This document shows, piece by piece, positions 28,738 to 42,910 of a stretch of 64,000 nucleotides of DNA. A program made the translations under genes and the position numbers. This DNA is from Pardosa pseudoannulata. Its lineage: Eukaryota; Arthropoda; Arachnida; Araneae; Lycosidae. The notes below the pieces were generated by a model. It saw only the letters and a program-made list of their open reading frames with translations, was not told where the DNA came from and did not search any database. Each line of letters opens with the position of its first letter. Within the stretch, counting starts at the first letter, position 1. The stretch is taken from assembly GCA_032207245.1 (NCBI GenBank), contig CM063507.1:84942897-85006896 (forward strand). Direction: 5' to 3'.

Positions 28738-31700
28738 AAGTGCATGTTATTTGTTTTTGCTGGAATTATTTACTTATGTTTTTTTTAAAAGCATTTAGCT
28801 TTTCAAAAACAATATAGGATGTTGTAACACATTTTCATAACCTTGTTGCAAATTATTCTAAGTATTTCATAGTTTTGTTCTTTTATTTGTCTGATAATTC
28901 AAAGTTTTAAATAAAGCAAAAGTGAATTATTTTAACCTTATTCTACTTTGTCTTTTAATTTTTCTTTGATGTAAGGTGATATTTCAATAATATCATGAAC
29001 TGCAAGAGTCCTTATTTTTCCATCAAAAGTGCTTATAAAGTTCTTATAGAACATCTGTTTAAGGTTGGACTCTCTGGCCTGTCCCCTTTACCGGAAGCAC
29101 ATCAACAGAACAAAAGATCTTTTGAACTTCTATCCTGAACTTCGTGATATGGCAGCTATTATTGCTGCCAATGACTTTTAACTGTTTCTTAAATGTTAGT
29201 GAAAAAAATTTTTTTCCACCCTGTAATTGCATAACAAGTCTGTTTGGTTTCATTCATAGAATCTTTTCATATATCTCCAAGAAATAATTATCTGTACATT
29301 AAGTTCTTTGCACTAGCAGTATTTAAGTTAAAGGTAAATTTGAATACAATTGATGATTACATAATGAAAATAATTTTGAATTATGACTGTTGTAATGTAC
29401 TTACAACCTTAACACTAGTGTTCGGTTACAAAGGGAAAACGCAGTAAAAATATATCTTATATTGAGATTAAGACATTTATTCTGTACACTAATTACAAAT
29501 TTATATCCTTGATTATCATATAACACAACCAGCAATTATTTATGTCTTATATTCATATTTACACCAGAATTATTATAATTCTCTTTAGTTATGCATTATT
29601 CCTTAATCACAATGTTAAATTACTAACAGAGGCCTAAATGACCTTTCTGAATATGTTTTACCTCCAGTCATGGTTTCCACGCACCTGGAAAGTCATGGAA
29701 AATCATGGATTTAGACAATGGATTAATTTTGTCATGGAAAGTCTTGATTTTTCAAGTAAAATGAGTAAAAGTCATGGAAAGTGATAGATCCGCTAAACTA
29801 CCGATTTAAAAAAAATGCATCGAATTGTTTAATTCTATTTTTACTTGCCATGTGGCTGAAGTTACTGAGTTTGGTATTTATGTATTATCCTATTGACCCT
29901 ATTGCCAAGTAAAATTTGTTCGTCAAGGAAACTCAAAGCAAAAAAGCTTAATGGGTGGGTAAATGTATATTATTCTGGTTTTTTTCTTAAATTGTAGATT
30001 AAAATGTTATTAATATAATAATTATTTTTTAATAAAAATTAGTTAAGATTTTTGCACAAAATATAAGTTTATCTCTAGGGATATCTATATATATAAAAAT
30101 GAATTTGTGTGTGTCTGTATGTTCTCTATAGACTCAAAAACTATGCATCCAATCGCCGTGAAAATTTGGGAAATATTTAGGTATATCCCTGGGAAGGTTT
30201 TTGTAAATTTTTAACGTTCGAAATTCATTCCTTCCCCCTTTTTCGAGCATTTCATGTCATTATTCCAAGCATTATTTTCCCCGGTTAAACGCAAACGATT
30301 AATTTTTTAATTTATCGCATCATAACTAAGTGAAAGAAGCAATATTTCTAGCAATGTGACGTCATCCCAAGTAATTGTTTTAAACAGAGTTTTCCTCGGT
30401 TAAAAGCAAAAGATTAAAATTTTCAATTTATCACATAATTGATAGGTGAAAATGATATTTTTCTATCATTATGACGTCATTAATTTAAATATCTGATTTA
30501 TTCATTTCTTATTTTATATTATTTAAACGTCGATATTTTTCTATCATTATGACGTCATTACTTTAAATATCTGATTTATTCATTTATTATTTTATATTAT
30601 TTAAACATCGTCTGCTTAGTATCAATTCGATTTGACCTGGAAATTGAGATATAAAGTGATTAACTTTCATTTCTATGTGGCGCAAATTATAGTATTTTTA
30701 TATGAGAACTTATTTTAATTCTTAGTTAATTTTTACGTTACAATGAAATGTTTATCAACAATATTTTAACAACAAAAAGTACAAATTTCAGTGACTCTCA
30801 TGGATAAATAAAAACCTATCATTTTATATAGTTATCTTCATATTCATATGAATGTGATTTCTGTTTCATACAAAACTATGTCGTTTGTCATAAATGTCCT
30901 TAATTTTGGAAAACATTTATTACTACCAACAAAATTAGCACTGTTGCTGTCAAAACCTCTGCTTTCTATTCTACCACGTAATATGGCAGGGTATATTAAC
31001 GTTGCTAATCAACGTACAGTAGTAATACAGTAATGTAATTTAGGGTTAAACTTATATTTTACCATAAGAAAAAAGTTTCAGCAACTTTAATATAAGACAC
31101 AAATTTGATGCAGATTTAATCGTTAGCATGTAAACATATATTTTGTTATTTTTATTTATTGATATTAAGAACAGTTTTCATTTTTATGTTTTTTTATACA
31201 AATCTACCCGATAAGTCATAGAGTAACTAACTTTGGAAAGAAATACTTGATACCGCCAAATGAACATATTCCGTATTAATACATTTTGAATTCCGAGATT
31301 AAAATCTGACTGTGACTATATATGTATGTATGTTTGTATTTGCGTCTATCTCCTTGCGAACCGCTGGACGCAGACGGGCACCAAAAGTATTTATATTTTA
31401 ATTTGATGTTAAATTTTATTAAAATAATGTACTTTATAGGCACTTTGTGGTCTAGCCCGTTCACAAAATGTCAAGCAAATCTTGATGAAGCTTCCTCTAG
31501 TCACAGATGGCCAACTCATAGGTAATTATCAATTTAATGGCTTTTATCTTAGTTTAGTGGTTACATTTTTTTTTTTTTTCAAGTATATCTAGTGTCACCT
31601 TGGGTTAGGTGATTCACTTCTAAGCAGGGTTGGAAAAAAATCAAATTAATCAATTTTTTTTTTTTTTTTTTTAATTTAAATCTGATATTTTTGACTTTTT

Positions 31701-34700
31701 TCTGAATATTAATTTTAATTGTTGTTTTTATGTTTTTTGCAATATACATAGAATAGTTTGTTATAAGAAGTAACATCTTATCTATCTAGTATATTCTACA
31801 CACTGATTAAAAACTTGCAATTCCGTCACTTTTCTCACCTTTAGTCACTTTTTTTACATTTGATCACTTTTAGTCACATTTTTAAGCAAACATTCACTTT
31901 TAGTCACTTTTTTTCATGGTGTATCACAGCAAAAGTCTGTTGTTGAAAAAAAAATCTGAATTAATAACAAAATATTTTAATAAAAGACCAAAAATGTGAT
32001 GCTCTCATCTTATTTTTCTTATTAAAATGTAATTAGTCATATGGTTTCCAGAATTTAGTGATTTTAAAAAGTTCTTTTTTCTTCACATTTTTTGTTTTAG
32101 ATCTCTAATCCTAGCTATGTACATATTTCAAAACATCATTTAATATATGCAGAAAATTGTGATTATAAAATTAATGTATTGTAAATGTATTCAAATCTAA
32201 AATTAATAGATTTTCTTGAATAAAAGCAATGGTTGAGTTGTGTTAAACAAAAATTTTAAACCTTCCCCTTGTCTTTGAACGCTAAAATTATGTCTTGCAT
32301 GAATTGCTTTATTTTCGAGTTAAAATAAAATAGAAAATCTTTTTACAAATAATAGCAATCTGTAATCAAGAGGAAGAAAAAAAATACTTTTTTTTTTCAA
32401 TGTTTAGTCACTTCTAAGTCACTTATTCTGTATTATTTGTCACTTTTTTCACCTTTTTGAAAGTACCTCAGCAGTTGCAAGCCTGTGATTACCTAAAATT
32501 AAATATATAAATTTGAATCTAAATACATTCCATTATTTTGTAATTGGATAGTGCAAACTCAATAAGATGTCAATTTAAAGAACAAATTAAATATTCTTTT
32601 AATGCAAACTATTTATTTAAAAAAACAAATTCCAATTACTTCAATATTTTTTTAAGCAACGAATGATGGATTTAACTGTTTCAATAAAAACACTAGTTTT
32701 GATGCTTTATCCACTCCTAATTCGTTACGAAGGCTAGAATGAACAATACCAAAAGAAGAAAACTGTCTTTCTATTCTAACAGATGAAGCCAAGGCTGTTG
32801 TTATTGGGTAGACAAACTGGATTTCAAGTTCTGGAATACTGTCTTTACCTCCCATTACATAAGATGAATTCCACCAGTCATAGTCAATCATTGTACCTAC
32901 CCCTACAACAAACATACTTTCTGATAACAAACCCTCAATTCTTCAGGGTTCCCACGATCATGAAAAGTCATTGATAAGTGCTTAAATTTTCTTTTTGTTT
33001 TTTAAAACCTTAAAAGTGTTTGAATTTTCTTTGAGGTCATTGAATTTGAGGTCCAGTGCTTGGTTTTTCTCTTTTCAAGTCTCTGCAAAATATTATGTAG
33101 CCTGCTCACTATGGCCAATTGTTCACCACTTCCTAATGAGGACCTTGAACGATGGTTCACGGGTTGCATCCACAAACTGGGCCACTCAATGAGCCGAGCT
33201 TGTGGATTCGTCCATTGGGTCTACTGCGCACTTTAGTGGTGCATCTGGCTACCTTTGATCTTTGGAGAAAAACTGCCTCCAAAGCCATCGTTCGTCAAGG
33301 TTTTATTGTCTGCCGCCATCGACCACAAAAAGCCAACCCCCTCCAGACGGTGAGGATGGCTTGCAGTGGACCATAGTATAAAGGGGCCCTTAATTCATGT
33401 CTGCACTAGAAAATTGAGAAAGATTGTTATTGGCGAGTGTGGGTCTGTCACTTGATTCATCTTTCATGCACTGCAAACTGCACTAGCTACTGTCACCGGC
33501 TTGATAAAATATGATTTATAAAGGGATATAAAAAAATAAAAAGGTTTAGAATGCTTTAAAAAGAAACTGTATTTTTAAAACTGTATTCGTGTGCTTATAG
33601 TCCTTCCTTTTTTTACACCATTTCAAAAACCTGTTTTTTTTTTCTGCTAAAAGAGTAAACGTTATATATATAGTTCTACTGTTTTGGGGAGTTATTTTAA
33701 TTTTTTAAAATTATAAACAGCGTATCAAAGAGGTGCTTGAAAAAAATATCAGGTTTTGAAAAAGTCATTGAAAAGTGCTTGAAATTTTCAGAAGCAAAAG
33801 AGTGGGAACCATGTTCTTAGTAAACACATGCTATCTATTGACACTCATTTACTTATTGGTATTACTGTGCTGATTGATTCCCAATTCTTCGGGAGGTAGG
33901 AGAATGTAAAAGAAGTGAAAAAAAATGATTTAAACCAATGATTTTTTCAAAAAAAAAATCAACTGATTTAAATCAGGCCAACTCTGCTTCTAAGTAAGAT
34001 CCATTGTCTGAAATTGGATTTGTTCGAGATTTCTTTGAAAAGTTATGCAACTTTTTTCCTGGAAGCTGTAATATACTTTTGATTTTAAGAATAAATGGCA
34101 TTCTAAAAATTAAACAAAAAATGAAACAAACAGATGATAAATAAATGAAGCTTGACCGTTACGTTGCCATTTCGTGATCTATACCTTCTATGCAGGGGTC
34201 CCTAAACTCAGAAGTCAACAGTCGAAGTCCTAAATTCTTCTAGGAAATTTCTCCCACAGCTGTGCATGCACGTGCAGACCATTGTGAGAAAGTACCTCGG
34301 TAGAGACTAATTATTACTTTTTCTTTATTTTGTAAACAGATTTAATGAAAGAGCCTGTACTTCAAGATAAATGTGAAGATCATGTCCAATTTTGTAAATA
34401 TGGCCTTGAGTTAATTGAAAGGGTAACTGGTGCTCCACTCACCGTAGGATCAGAATATTCAATGAATTTGAATAAGATATGTGTGGTAAGTAGTAAAGTC
34501 AAATGTTCATTGCTCGTACTTTATCCTTTGTGATTTAATATATTGAATATGTTATGCTCTTCTTTATTTTAATTTTAAATAATTAACTGTTTGATTTTTT
34601 TATTTTCTGGTGGTAGTAGGTAACTTGCACTAAAATTATCTTTTTTTCTCCTTTTTATAATGAAATTTTTTTAGAATAATTTCTCATTACAAAGAGACCT

Positions 34701-37700
34701 TGGTTTTATTACCTGTTTTTGTTAGCTGAAGTCTAGAAAAATTATCAGTGATGAAAAATAGTCAGTAAAGTTAGTAAAAGTCAGTATTTGATGACCTATG
34801 GTTGTCCTATTTGGGGACCTGCCACTCTTACACACCTTAAGAGTCTTCAAGTTGTTCAAAATTCTGTTGTTAAAAAATGTGTTTCTGCTCATTGGTACGT
34901 GAGGAATGATACGATTCATAACAATCTTAAAGTCAGGCCTGTTCTTCATGAGTTCAAAAGACTTGCTCTATGTTTTCACCATAGCATTATTCAGAATGCT
35001 GTACTTCACAACCTTCCTGCATATAATCCGGCAGTCCCGAGCTCAGCTAAGAGGCCCAGAGTATTGTTATATTGTCCAGATATGGCTCTACCTCCTTCAA
35101 ACTGGAGGCAGGAAGAATAACTCTTTTTCTGTTTTTGTTCACTTTGCTATTTTGTCTCTGAAAAAAACTGCGTGGGTGTGGTGTGCTTGGTAGCATATCT
35201 GCCTTCTCTGACTCGCTTTCCTGAGGTTGATGGTTCTGTCCTCAGTAACGACATCAACTTTTCAAAATTGTATTAAAAATACGCTTTTCAGGTTTTTATG
35301 CCTAATTTTTTTGTATTTTGCTGCTTTTTTAGTGAAGCACTGTTTTCTATGCTTTTTGGCTATTTTTCTCAATTTTTTTTTTCTAATACTTTGGGTTTTG
35401 TATCATTCCATTACTTTGCTCTAGTTTATTTTGTACTTTGCGTAATGTTCTATCTTGTTTTATGTTATAAAAAAGTTGAAAAATTTTAAAATTGTGTAAA
35501 AAACAAAAGTATATTTTTTTGTTGGTGTTGTCACTTTTTACTTATTTTTATTATTTGCTGTACCAAGTTGCATTTATTATAATCCCTTTAACATTTTTTT
35601 TTTGTGTGTGTGTGTGTATTTATGCTAAGCTTACTGGCCTATTCTTTTGGATTAGTGCAGAAAGACACGATAAATCGGTAAACAATAACAATTTTATTGT
35701 CATAACAAAAGAACAACTCATAAACACTTAAATTACAATTCTAACAAGTCCTAACCTAAGCTAAACAGAAATTAACTCTTACTAAAGGAAGGGGGGAAAA
35801 CAACCTGATAAACATAACACATACATATACCAAACACATTCTCGAGGCTATATATATACTTATTAATTTGCATAACGCTCACTCCGGAGCCAAGTATGCT
35901 ACAGCCGCTAAATTCTCCGATTGGCTGTGACTATTGCGTCAATAGTAGGAAGGGGGGGTGTTTCTCGGGATTGGAAGGAAATTAAATAAACTCAAAATAA
36001 GCGATTTTAAGAAAAATTAAGTTGGCAGTTAAATGGGTTATTTTATGCATAAAATTCTGAAAATGCCAACAATTTATGTATTTTCTGAGCTTCACGTTGT
36101 ATTGAATACTATGCATTGCTGTTAACCAGACCTACTGGTCATAGTGAAAGTTCCAGTCTAATTAGACAACGTGTTGGTTACTCATCATTTTTTATGAGAA
36201 CGTTCTCACCTCCTCGCTTCCTTGTGAGTTGGAGTGTATTAAATTTTTGTTTGGATTACTTTTTTGCTTAGAGGCCTAAATAGATGTTTTGATCTGTTTT
36301 ACATTCGAAGGTTAAAGTGAAAACTTTTCGCTTCACTGAGTACTCTGTTAAACCCAATTACCTTGAACTTGAATTTTTTTTTTTTGTGTGTGTGAGTGTT
36401 TTATTCGAATATTTTAATTTTACTTTATCATTCTAAAATTCTTTTAAAATAAGGGTAAGATTGATTGCAAGTAAGTGAAAAATGTCTGAAAAAGCTAGTG
36501 ATTTTTTGTTTTTGAATGTGTTGTATGTGTGGGAGAGAAATATGCATATTTTTGTGGCTTAGTTTGTTGATGTATGTCTTTGAATCAATTATTTGCGATT
36601 AACTTTTGGCTATTTATTAGTAAGTTGCTCCTTAGTAACTTTCCTTTAATAATATACAATGCATATCATTACATATGTATGAAATTTTTATTGTACAATA
36701 TTGATATACCTTAATTTCCTGCTTATAATCCTCAGATTATATGTTAAAAAACTTTAAATTTTCTTCTAATGCATATTATATACTGCCGTGTATTATCTGC
36801 TCTTAAAAATTATTTTTATAATAAAATTTACAAATATCTTTCTTAAAGAACAATAGATCACAGCACCTGCTCATATTTACAGTTTTTTTTTTTTCTTTTA
36901 TCAGATAAAAATCATTTTCAGTCAAGGTGTGGATAAAAGGTCCTGATTAAATTAATATTTTCCATTAAATTAATATTTTCCATTTTGTATATTTATTTCT
37001 ATCAAGAAATAACACTTGTATAATCTGAAATGGCAGCACTTTGCTGCATTCTCCATTTGTTTTTACACTTTCAGCTCGCCAGATGGTGCCACAACTACCA
37101 GTTTAAAATTTTAACACAAATCGCAAATAATCATAAGAAATTAAAATAAAAAAACAAAGATGCATTTTAAAAGTTCTAAATTTTAAAATCTTTTTTTATT
37201 TAAATATGCGTTTGACCATTTTATTTGTACCATTCTTTCTGTACTAATTACTGTAATCTATCCAAATTTTCACTTTGTCAAATTTTTTTTTTATTTAAAG
37301 AAAATTAATTAAGAAAAAGTTTAAATTTAATTTTTTAACAGTAGAAGATATAACACTTTTTTTACTACAAGCCTTTCACTTCCTTGAATCACATGAAATT
37401 AAAGTGGATATTTAATCTGCAGATTATATGCCACTGCAGATTATAGGCAAGAAATTGGGGTAGTTTTACTGCAGATAATATTTAATGTATATTGTGCGTG
37501 TGTTTTTTTAAATTTTCTTGTAAAAAAAAATTTTTTTTTAATCTTTTAAGAATAGTTAGCTAATTTTTGGTTTCTAAAATTTTAAACTAATGTTTTACCA
37601 GGTACATGGATTTTCCAGCTCAAATGTCATTTGCTAACTTAATTTTTTTCTTATGATTTTATTATTGATATGCACTTGTGTAATGTTAAAGTAATCTTTT

Positions 37701-38570
37701 TTGTTGTTATTATTTAGTCTGAAGTTGTAGCAAAAACAAAAGTATTTTATCAAGATTATCAACTCTTACAACTCATATGTGATCACTTAACGCAAAAAGG
37801 TAAATATGTATTTAAAAAAAAATTTTTTTTTAATTCTATGATGTTATATTTATCACACCTCTTCTTTTTTTCACTTCTTTGTACAGAGAAAACAAATGTA
37901 ATCACAAAATATTTTGGCCATCAGATTTTAACACAGAGATGATAAATGGTCAGTAAATTTCAGTATTGATCAGTATTTTCAGAATTTAATCAGTAAAGTC
38001 AGTATGTAAGCAAAAAATAGTTTTTATGTTTGTGTTTTATTTGGATATTTTAATTTTGCTTTATTAATATAAAATTATTTTAAAGTAAGGACAGAGTAGT
38101 GATCAACTGAAAAATATCTAGAAAAGCCAATGCTTTTTTATTTATTTTTTAATGTTTGTGGAGGGTGGGTGAGCAATACACAGTTTTCAAGTGGATATGA
38201 AATGAAATATCGCCTTTAGGGCAACTCCTGGAAAATTCCCTGAGATCAGGGCCAGAGTTCTATTGTACCCAAGCCCAAGAAAAAGAAGAGAAAATAAAGG
38301 TATTGTTACAGTTTTGAAATTGTTTTCACAAACCTAATGAGTAACTTCTGATGCCTGTGGTGTTTCCAAAAGTACACAATTCAAAGGATTTGTGCCAAAA
38401 CGTCTAGAACTGTGACAAATAGTATTCCAATATTTGAGTCACCAAAGAAAAAATTCCTCATTAAAGATCTGTAACACAATTGGAGGATTTTAACAAAAGT
38501 GTTGTATGGTCAACTGTGCTGGAATTTTATGATAGAGGAAAATATCCTATTTGTAGAAATTTAAGAAAGC

Positions 38571-38601
<31 letters not shown>

Positions 38602-41600
38602 TGATTTTTCTGAATTTGTAAAATCCTTTTAGACAATTCTGAAACAATTTGGTTTGAAATATAAAAATGTAATGATGGGTAAACATTTTTCATGGAAAGA
38701 CGGGACATAATGGCTTCCTGCATGCCATTTTTGAGAAAGAATTAAGTTTTCTGTAGAATTTTTAAAATCTGGAACATAACATAAAATTTTATATTCTTCT
38801 GCAATTTTATTGAAATGGATAATATCTTAATTTTATAAACTTTAAAAAAAGTCTGAAAATAACTCAAAATTTTTTTTGTAATTTTTTTAAATATTCAAAG
38901 ATTAGTTTTTACACATTCATTACATACTGAGATCCATTTGCCATGTATGAGAACTGTCACAAAGTAAATAAGGTATAACGATTCAAAATCAATATGGTTT
39001 TAACATACAAAATTTTTGTTGGAACAAAAACTCTTCAAGTTCGAATAAAAATCTCTAATGGAAAAACAAAGTTCCAACGCTAAGAAAATGACTAAGGAAT
39101 GTCTACCCGACATTACTTGCAGGTTCATTTCAAAAAAAAATCTACAATAACACAAAATATATCATAATATATCAGCTTCTCATTTCGCTCATATCAAACG
39201 GATGAGTACCAGAAAAATGAACAATAGTGTAAGCTTGCTTACCTGGGTAGTAATGCTGAAATAGGAGATCCACCCTAGAATGACAATTATGGGACATACA
39301 AATTATACCTATAAATATAGCGCAAACTAGGCCTTTTTATATTTTATTCAACACACACAGCACAACTTATTTACAGGGGACTTAGAACTTTTCCGTTAGA
39401 CAAAGCACACACATTTCCAACACAAAAACAGAACTCACAACAACTTACATAACTAACTATAACCAAAAAAATAAAAAACAACATTCTTTAGAACATTCTC
39501 TGTCCCCCCCCCATCTTTTTTTTACACCTGGCGCCATCTCTTGGTATTAGTGACAACTAGCATCAATTACACAACGTTTATTTACACTATATACATGATC
39601 ATTGGTTCTGATTGAAGGTACAATCCTGTTTTAAAAAAATCACTAAGATTAGAAATAATTAATCAAAAAGGAACTAATTCGTTCCACATCATAAAGGAGT
39701 TATAACTCGAACATGGTTATATAAAACCTGATGTGGGGAGCCTGGTGGAAGTTCTAATGCATACCCATCCAGGACCATCTTCTGGCTTTAAGTTTCCATA
39801 ACACCCCTTAACACAGTGGGAATAAAAGAGTCAAGTCATTCCTTAACCATCATTACCATAGTTACACTTGGTTATTGGGGGGGGGGGAATCAGTGATCTT
39901 GAAGTGTCTATTGAAAATACAGAGTATAGTGATCACTAGAGTAAATTAATCCTAATAAGAAAAAAAAAAGTTTCTCTAGTTTAGTATTTGAATATATGTA
40001 GGAATAGCAATAAGATTTATATACTGTCAGTTCTCCAAATGTAACTAAGTTTAAATGTTTATTCAGAAGTAAATACAACTCTGGCATCTTTAATTAATTC
40101 TTGATAGCTATTTCATGGCATAAATCAGTCATTATATCATTAGTAAACTTAATGTTATAGTTATAAAAACACTTAAAATAATTAATATTTTTATCACAAC
40201 CCACAAATTGTGACCAGTTATGTATCAGTTTTGAACTTCAGGATTTTTGATTGATTGCTGATGATATGAGGTTACTTATATATCAAGACCCTTAAATAAC
40301 TATTGGGAAATTTTTTTTACTGTTAAATGAAATTATTGTGTATAATAATTATTTTCCTTTATTTTTTAGGTTTTGTGAACACAGTAGAGTGTCTTCAGCG
40401 AGAAATGGACGAAAAACTTGTGGTGCCTAAAGCATCAGTTTCTCTTGGTGCCTTTCCTTCATTGTTAAATAATTCTGTAGTATGTATTTTGAATTGTTAT
40501 ATCAAAAAATCAATAATTTATTATAAAAGCATAAAAAACTCTAAAATAAAAGATTTTGACTTATATGGGAGGAGGATATAAGTTTGGGAATAATTTTTCA
40601 ATATCGCCATTTTGTAACTAAAAGCTTGAAATGCATTTACTTAAATGTATTCCACTATAAAACTTGAAGTTCAGAATTTTCATTCACATATATTTTTCAC
40701 ACTACTTTCATCACAACATTTTACAGTCTAATTCCATTATAATAAACACAGTATTTAAAAAAAAAAGCTTCTGTAATAAGCAAACAAAAAGTTTTTGTCT
40801 TGTCTTCTATGCTTTTTATGCTAATTTTCCCTTTTGTAATGAACTTTCGAATTTTCAGAAATTAGATATAACAAACTCTTTTAGTTGTACATTAAATTTT
40901 TTGTTTGGAAATTCTTTCACAGTTGTAAAAATAGTATTTTATCTTTATTTGTATATTACCTATATTTGTATATTATCAATAGTATATTATCTTTATTATC
41001 AAAATATGCAGGAAATTAATAAATTTTTGTCCATACAAATATTGGGAAAAAGTGGTATAATCCTTTGTTGCATTGATCAAATACATTATGTTAAAAAAAA
41101 TTTTTTTAAATTTAAATTATTTTTGTATCAAAATAGTGAGTAAAAGTTTAATTGTTCCCTTATTTGCCTTCATTTTTAGTCATTTTATTAAACAATTACA
41201 AGGTCCCGCTCTTAATTTCCAGGACTCATGGAATAACTCAGAAGAAAAAAAGGTTAAATACATAGCCATTTAATAGGATTTGAAGTAATCCCCATCAGCT
41301 GTACAAATTTTGGAAAGAAGTTTTAAAGTCCTCTTTAATAGTAACATTACAGTTTACAGTTGCTTTCATCATGCGTATGGACTGCAGCCAACCTGTGTGT
41401 GGATTATCTTCGACGCTTTTGCACCTGTCCCGAAAGTTCAGAAGTTCTTGAGCAGGATAATGCTTCCTCGCCGTAAACTAGTTTTAACATTTTGTAGGTT
41501 TCTGCTGCTGTTTTGCTGAATTGGAAGCAAAATTTAATGTTAATTCTTTGCTCCGTTTTCAAATTTGACAACAGGAATTTAAGAGCTACGTTTTAATGTG

Positions 41601-42841
41601 CCTTTCCACAAGAACCATTTACTTCAGAATGGCACCGATTACACTGCACAATATGCAATCATTAGTGTCATCTTCCAGATTTTTGTTCTCCTACAGTTAC
41701 ACCAGTCCTGGAAGTTAATAGCTGGACCTTATAAAATAACTTACTAAATCGACTAAAATTTTATCAATTATTAAAATTTGACTGAAATGGAATTAATTTT
41801 TATCAATTTAATTCATTAATGGTCTTAAATACATTTTTTATCACTACTTAATGACTTTGATAACATTTTTCTTAATAGTTCATATATATATATATATATA
41901 TTGAACCTCCAGGTATAACAAAAAAATTATTTGGTCCCTTCCAGTTCATTATAATGGAGTTCAACCATACAGTGAATACTTCTAATTAATGGCCACTTTT
42001 CTAACTCTCAACCCCAATATTCATGTTTTCTATGTATTAACCTTTAAATAAGGGATACAGTAAATAGTAAGTACTAATTTTGGTTGATAATGAGAAATAA
42101 TGGGTTATTTTAGTGATACAAAATTCTTAATGTAAAATTTTCAAGGAGTGGCTCTGACTACGTTTTCAGTCATCCATGAGAGAAGTTGCCTCAATAAACT
42201 GTGAATTTTTGTTATCCCAATTTTCTTTGTTCAACGATGTTTTACATTTGACTATGAATCACTATAATTACATGCTGAGTCAAGAGTCACACATTCCCCA
42301 TTGGGATGAGACAAAAATCTCATCACATATATATATGTGCATGCATATGTATATGGACTCTGGTCATTGTTCATTTGGGTTTCCTCCGATTCAGTTTCTC
42401 CTAGCAACTTCTGTAATAAGATGGACTTCTCGATGAGTGGTTGCAATCATGGCCCATAAAAATGACACCGTTTTAACTAATGACTTTTATTAAGATAATG
42501 TTGGAGGATGGGTTCCCACTTTATCATAGGGACAGGACAAACTGAGGGGACAGCTAGCATGAAGTTCTGTGTACAAGACCCTTAGCACCTGGGTCAACAT
42601 CTGTGGGAGAAATATATGCCTCCGACAGCTTGCATCTCCTCTTTGTTTGGAAATTTCCTAAATTATCCACTAGGGCAATATAAAGATATAATTGAACAGA
42701 CCCCTTCTCCGAGGATGTACACTTTAGCCCCAGTGGTAATTTAGGTTAGGGTTAAAAAGGGGAATGAAAAAGGACTCGGGAATTTTAGCCATTGATTTCA
42801 GATTTGAAAACCCCTGAGAATATTCCTTACACACACACACA

Positions 42842-42910
<69 letters not shown>

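Larger units (their letters stand above)
31625..33986 (-). mobile_element. hAT family D copy with two transposons inside, perfect 8-bp duplication
   Basis: Ends CAGGGTTGGAAAAAAATC and ATCAGGCCAACTCTG; CTTCTAAG flanks both sides (31617-31624, 33987-33994). The minus strand at 32652-32930 has an intact 92-codon hAT C-terminal segment ([20 protein letters not shown], then [20 protein letters not shown]). Family F (31810-32485) and family B (32944-33813) are inserted in it. Confidence 0.92.

Noticed and set aside
33092..33376. Open frames in the GC-richer middle of the family B-type element
   Set aside because: No recognisable protein motif; could be captured sequence but nothing supports a gene.
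40664..41143. 159-codon open frame, longest in the window outside transposons
   Set aside because: Composition is that of AT-rich DNA (Phe, Ile, Asn, Lys, Tyr), with no conserved block and no homologue I can recall; lies inside a DCAF1 intron.
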